22,768 bases of DNA from JBCCRH01 sp039208045 (GTDB lineage Bacteria; Bacteroidota; Bacteroidia; Chitinophagales; Saprospiraceae): positions 1 through 22,768 of the forward strand of contig JBCCRH010000038.1 of assembly GCA_039208045.1 (NCBI GenBank). The letters run 5' to 3'. The notes beneath the pieces were generated by a model. It did not search any database, was not told the DNA's origin, and was given only the letters and a program-made list of their open reading frames with translations. Position numbers and translations under genes: made by a program. Numbering within the stretch: position 1 is the stretch's first letter; each line of letters begins with the position of its first letter. Shown in pieces: positions 19,039 through 22,768 of the stretch.

Positions 19039-21993
19039 ATGGAAAAACGACCCTTATTGTACAGCGTGTTTATAGCATGCTTTGCCCTATTATGGTGGGG
19101 CTCTGGTGAAAAGGTAACGCCTAATGCAGTATCTAACCTAGTCATGGAGCAATGGGTAGATTCGGTCTATAATACGTTAACGGAAGATGAGCGTATTGGG
19201 CAACTATTCATGCTTCGGGCCCACTCTAATTTGGGGCAAGATCATATTGATAAAGTCAAGCGACAAATTCGGGAGTACCACGTAGGTGGGCTGTGCTTCT
19301 TCCAAGGCACACCCGAAAAGCAAGTGGCGCTCATCAATGAGTATCAGAAGTTAGCAGGTGATATCCCACTAATGATCTCTATGGATGCCGAATTTGGCCT
19401 AGGGATGCGCATGAAAGCTTCTACTATTCGCTTTCCCTACCAACTTACACTGGGGGCTATTCAGGATAATAACCTGATCTATAAAATGGGCGAGGAAATT
19501 GCGGATCAGCTCCATCAAGTGGGTACACATGTCAATTTTGCTCCGGTCGCAGATGTTAATAATAATGCGGCCAACCCTGTGATTAACTTCCGCTCATTTG
19601 GCGAAGACCGCTACAATGTATCGGTTAAGAGTTACATGTACATGAAGGGGATGCAAGACCACAATATTTTGGCTTGCGCCAAACACTTCCCTGGGCATGG
19701 CGATACGGATACCGACTCTCATTTAGACTTACCTGTAATCACGCATGATTGGGAGCGCTTGGATTCTATTGAGTTGTATCCCTTTCGGACGTTAGCTCAG
19801 CATGGGATCGGTAGCTTTATGATTGCGCACTTGCACGTACCTACGCTGGATGCTCGCGAAAACCGCCCAACTACGCTCTCCTATAATACTGTCACGCGTT
19901 TGCTCAAAGATGGAATTGGTTTTGATGGCCTAGTTTTTACAGATGCAATGGATATGAAAGGGGTCACCAAGCATCACGGAAGTGGCGAAGTAGAAGCAGA
20001 AGCCCTTTTAGCAGGAGCGGATATTCTGCTGCTGCCTGAAGATTTGGCTGCTGCGCTGAAAACGATCAAGCAATACGTAGCAGAAGGGAAAATAAAAGCA
20101 GAAGCGCTCGAAGAGCGGGTAAAGCGGGTGCTTCGTGCAAAATATAAACTAGGGTTAACCTCCTTCACGCCCATTGCTACAGATAGCTTACGTACTCGTC
20201 TGAATAACAAAAAAGCCCTAGCGCTCAAAGAAGAGCTATACGAAAATGCACTGACGCTAGTGCGAAATCCAGATAAGTTGCTGCCATTTGATGATCTTCA
20301 ACGGATGAACTTAGCATCGGTTAGTATTGGAGTTAATAATAAAACACCCTTCCAAAAACGCTTAGATAGCTATGCAGAGGTTAAACATTTTCAGCTACCA
20401 AAAGAGCTGTCAGCGGGTAGGAGCAAGGAACTGGTAAACCAGCTAAAAGATAAGACTGCTGTGATTGTGAGCCTGCACGATATGAGTCTATATCCTAAAA
20501 AGAATTATGGTATTACACAGGCTACTCGTTCTTTTCTTACTGAGCTGAAGAAGGTGACTAAAGTAGTACTCGTCGTATTTGGCAATCCATACAGCTTGCG
20601 CTATTTCGACGATATCGACTATGTACTGGAGGCTTATGAGGATGATCCATTAATGCAAAATGTAGCAGCACAAGGGCTATTTGGAGCACTTCCTATTCGC
20701 GGGCGCCTACCTGTAACGGTTTCGCCAAAAAGCAAGTATAATATGGGGGTAACGACTAAGCGGAATTACAAAATGGGCTATAACCTACCAGAGCGTAAGG
20801 GCTTATCCTCCGAGATATTGCAGGGTATTTCGATGCTTACGCAAAACGCGATAGACTCTGGGGCAATGCCGGGATGCGTAGTGCTAGTGGCGAAAGAGGG
20901 GAGTATTGTATACGAGCAAGCCTTTGGCCATCAGACGTATAAAAAAAAACAGTCGATTACAACTGATGCTATTTATGATCTAGCTTCTATTACTAAAATT
21001 GCTGCTGCTACGCTAGCAGTCATGCACCTTCACGAGCGAGGTAAAGTGAGCATCGACGAACCTATTAGCACCTATCTGCCCAGCCTAACAGGTAGCAACA
21101 AAGCCAACATGACCCTGCGGGACATCATGGCACATCGGGCGGGGTTACGCCCCTGGATACCCTTCTATGAGCAAACCATTACCAGCAGTCGCCGCAATCC
21201 AAAGCCACAAAAGAAATTCTATCGCAATCGCAAAAAGGGAGATTTCTCCGTGCCGGTTACCCAAAGCCTATTTATGCACGAGTCATTCGTGGATACGATT
21301 TGGAGTCAGATCATTACCTCCGAATTACGCGACAATACCAATTATCGCTACAGCGACTTAGGCTTCTATTTGATTGCCCAGCTAGTGGAGCAACTAGAAG
21401 GGGTGAGCATTGACCAGTACGTAGCAGAGCATTTTTACGAACCTTTAGGATTGCATCGAACGACCTATCTGCCTTGGACGCAGTTTAAGCGTACTGAGCT
21501 GATCCCAACCGAAGAGGATCGCTATTTTCGCCGACAGCGCATTCAGGGCTATGTACATGATATGGGTGCTGCCATGCTGGGTGGAATTAGCGGGCATGCT
21601 GGCCTCTTTTCGACAGCTGAAGAACTCGCTATTTTAATGCAGATGCTCTTGCAAGGTGGGTTTTATGGTGGTAAACAATACTTAAAACCGAGTACCATTC
21701 AGCTTTTTACCCAGCGCCACCCTAACGAAACGCGGCGAGGTATTGGCTTCGATATGATGCAATTGGATACCTCAAAGGCTATGAATGTTTCTCCTCTCGT
21801 TTCGGAGCGTACCTTCGGCCACCTTGGCTTTACAGGCACTTCGGCTTGGGCCGATCCAGAGCATGACCTTATTTACATTTTCCTATCTAATCGTACCTAC
21901 CCTTCTATGTATAACTACAAGCTGGGCAAAATGAATATTCGCCCTCGCATTCAGGATATCGTTTATCAGGCGCTATTAGAAGAAGCTGGCTAA
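19039..21993 (+). CDS. fusion protein: GH3 beta-N-acetylglucosaminidase (NagZ-like) with C-terminal serine beta-lactamase-fold domain
   Basis: A 984-residue protein with an N-terminal hydrophobic segment (LLYSVFIACFALLWWGSG). Residues about 45-380 are a GH3 hydrolase: the KHFPGHGDTDTDSH loop (215-228) of NagZ-type enzymes and the nucleophile Asp302 in VFTDAMDMKGV. Residues 380-600 include a GH3 C-terminal-like part. Residues about 610-980 are a beta-lactamase/class C-like domain: S650-I-T-K653 (SxxK), Y771-S-D773 in place of YxN, and H928-L-G-F-T-G933. NagZ-type enzymes release GlcNAc from peptidoglycan fragments; the second domain is probably a peptidase or esterase acting on cell-wall peptides rather than an antibiotic lactamase. 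Such fusions occur in Bacteroidota. It follows the TMTC-like gene by 23 bases, probably one operon. Confidence 0.92.
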   Translation: MEKRPLLYSVFIACFALLWWGSGEKVTPNAVSNLVMEQWVDSVYNTLTEDERIGQLFMLRAHSNLGQDHIDKVKRQIREYHVGGLCFFQGTPEKQVALINEYQKLAGDIPLMISMDAEFGLGMRMKASTIRFPYQLTLGAIQDNNLIYKMGEEIADQLHQVGTHVNFAPVADVNNNAANPVINFRSFGEDRYNVSVKSYMYMKGMQDHNILACAKHFPGHGDTDTDSHLDLPVITHDWERLDSIELYPFRTLAQHGIGSFMIAHLHVPTLDARENRPTTLSYNTVTRLLKDGIGFDGLVFTDAMDMKGVTKHHGSGEVEAEALLAGADILLLPEDLAAALKTIKQYVAEGKIKAEALEERVKRVLRAKYKLGLTSFTPIATDSLRTRLNNKKALALKEELYENALTLVRNPDKLLPFDDLQRMNLASVSIGVNNKTPFQKRLDSYAEVKHFQLPKELSAGRSKELVNQLKDKTAVIVSLHDMSLYPKKNYGITQATRSFLTELKKVTKVVLVVFGNPYSLRYFDDIDYVLEAYEDDPLMQNVAAQGLFGALPIRGRLPVTVSPKSKYNMGVTTKRNYKMGYNLPERKGLSSEILQGISMLTQNAIDSGAMPGCVVLVAKEGSIVYEQAFGHQTYKKKQSITTDAIYDLASITKIAAATLAVMHLHERGKVSIDEPISTYLPSLTGSNKANMTLRDIMAHRAGLRPWIPFYEQTITSSRRNPKPQKKFYRNRKKGDFSVPVTQSLFMHESFVDTIWSQIITSELRDNTNYRYSDLGFYLIAQLVEQLEGVSIDQYVAEHFYEPLGLHRTTYLPWTQFKRTELIPTEEDRYFRRQRIQGYVHDMGAAMLGGISGHAGLFSTAEELAILMQMLLQGGFYGGKQYLKPSTIQLFTQRHPNETRRGIGFDMMQLDTSKAMNVSPLVSERTFGHLGFTGTSAWADPEHDLIYIFLSNRTYPSMYNYKLGKMNIRPRIQDIVYQALLEEAG

Positions 21994-22130
21994 AACTGCT
22001 GACCAAGCGGGTACCACTTCGCCCCATCAATTATCGACATAAGCTTTATTTTTATGTAATTGCTTAAATAATTGCTTTTCTCTTTCCCTTCATAGCCATC
22101 ATTTTTGGACTAATCAATAATTAAAATTAG

Positions 22131-22768
22131 ATGGTTATGAAAAAATTAGCAATCATTTTATTAGCGCTCAGTATTACTACTACTTCCTGTTTTAAAGATG
22201 ATTTTGGAAGAGCTGCTGCTGGGGTCTTAGTCGGGGCAGTTATCATTACAAGCTTCAATTCATTCTGGAAAAGTGGCCTTCGGCAAGACAAGTCGACCAA
22301 TTCCAACACACTTGGTGCCGTACGATTCGAAGAGGGGATCCTCACGCACCAAGCCTCGCTCGCTGGCGATGGCACTGAAATTTTAGTGCTTTTAGATCCT
22401 ATCTCTGGCGAAGTATTACGAATGGTAGATGAAAATCAAGTCGTACTTTCTGAAATCTCTAGCGATAAGGTAAGCTATAAAAATGTACAAGTTCAGATTG
22501 CACAAGATGGTAGCTTGATCGCTACGAACACAGATACTGAAGAAATCTTGTGGACATTCACCGAGCATACAAAAGGAGCTGTTAGTCCTACCAGTTTACA
22601 GCTCGACCAGACTCGTCTCTATTTTGCAGCAGGGGATATTTATATTTTGGATATTTTATCCGGCACTACAGAAATGGTGATTGCCGCCCCAGAGCGGACA
22701 GGCTATCAAGCTGATGCAGCTTTCGAAGGACAAGTACATATTGATTTTGATACTTCAACAGTCTATGC
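22131..22768 (+). CDS. lipoprotein with PQQ-like beta-propeller repeats, N-terminal part (runs off the window)
   Basis: The frame is open from the ATG at 22131 to the window end (212 codons). A second ATG at 22137 gives MKKLAIILLALS, the better signal-peptide start. The lipobox ITTTSC sets the lipidated Cys at about residue 20 from the first ATG, and a second hydrophobic stretch (AAAGVLVGAVIITSF) follows. The rest has PQQ/WD-like blade elements: EILVLLDPISGEVLRMVD, SLIATNTDTEEILWTF and LYFAAGDIYILDILSG. Such proteins act as outer-membrane scaffolds or sensors of unknown ligand. The 137 bases upstream hold two AATTGCTT direct repeats and a small hairpin (ACATAA/TTATGT), no other gene. The 3' end is outside the window. 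Confidence 0.78.
   Translation, partial: MVMKKLAIILLALSITTTSCFKDDFGRAAAGVLVGAVIITSFNSFWKSGLRQDKSTNSNTLGAVRFEEGILTHQASLAGDGTEILVLLDPISGEVLRMVDENQVVLSEISSDKVSYKNVQVQIAQDGSLIATNTDTEEILWTFTEHTKGAVSPTSLQLDQTRLYFAAGDIYILDILSGTTEMVIAAPERTGYQADAAFEGQVHIDFDTSTVY

Noticed and set aside
22021..22130. Small hairpin and AATTGCTT direct repeats upstream of the last gene
   Set aside because: Too short and AT-rich to support a riboswitch or operator call; noted only in the gene entry.

Overview
The window looks like a chromosomal segment of a Bacteroidota bacterium, most likely of the Saprospiria (Lewinella/Haliscomenobacter-like). The reasons are an ECF sigma factor overlapping an outer-membrane-barrel gene, a DUF547 lipoprotein, a GH3/beta-lactamase fusion, a TMTC-like TPR membrane protein, candidate promoters of the Bacteroidota type (TTG, about 20 bp, TAnnTTTG) and starts without clear Shine-Dalgarno sites. 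No rRNA, tRNA, CRISPR array, transposase or integrase was seen. The assignment is inferred from gene content only.

Layout. 1-8914 is an ordinary core region: the 3' end of an S9/DPP-IV peptidase, a YbjQ-family protein, smpB, a small secreted protein, a helical-repeat protein, a DUF547 lipoprotein, a MITE-like palindrome, an alpha/beta hydrolase, a sigma factor with a barrel partner, a lipoprotein, and a glutamate-cysteine-ligase-like protein with two C-terminal CBS domains. 8915-16900 is an accessory island made of small two-gene modules, several of them toxin-antitoxin (TA)-like: DUF6364/PIN; an uncharacterised pair with one gene broken by a nonsense codon; a DUF4240-like/GIY-YIG-like pair; AbiEi/AbiEii; antitoxin/PIN; an antitoxin with only the first 16 codons of a PIN toxin; and antitoxin/PIN. 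An OmpA-family gene sits inside the island. 17003-22768 returns to core genes: a TMTC-like glycosyltransferase, a GH3/beta-lactamase fusion protein, and the start of a beta-propeller lipoprotein.

The main observation is how the island is built. The last 175 bp of the CBS-domain gene occur three times (8740-8914, 9631-9805, 11008-11162), and the two-gene modules lie exactly between the copies. The same layout recurs about 2 kb further on at an unrelated gene: the last ~115 bp of the OmpA-family gene are repeated at about 14744-14861, just after the AbiE pair. Thus modules are lodged at gene 3' ends, each leaving the host gene intact and an extra copy of its 3' end on the far side. No recombinase is visible. 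In one case the repeat supplies the last codons and the stop codon of the PIN toxin in another frame. Copy B differs from copy A at 10 of 175 bases, 9 of them synonymous, suggesting it came from a functional allele in a related lineage. This could be an undescribed mode of small-cassette capture or homology-facilitated illegitimate recombination. The sequence alone does not decide between them.
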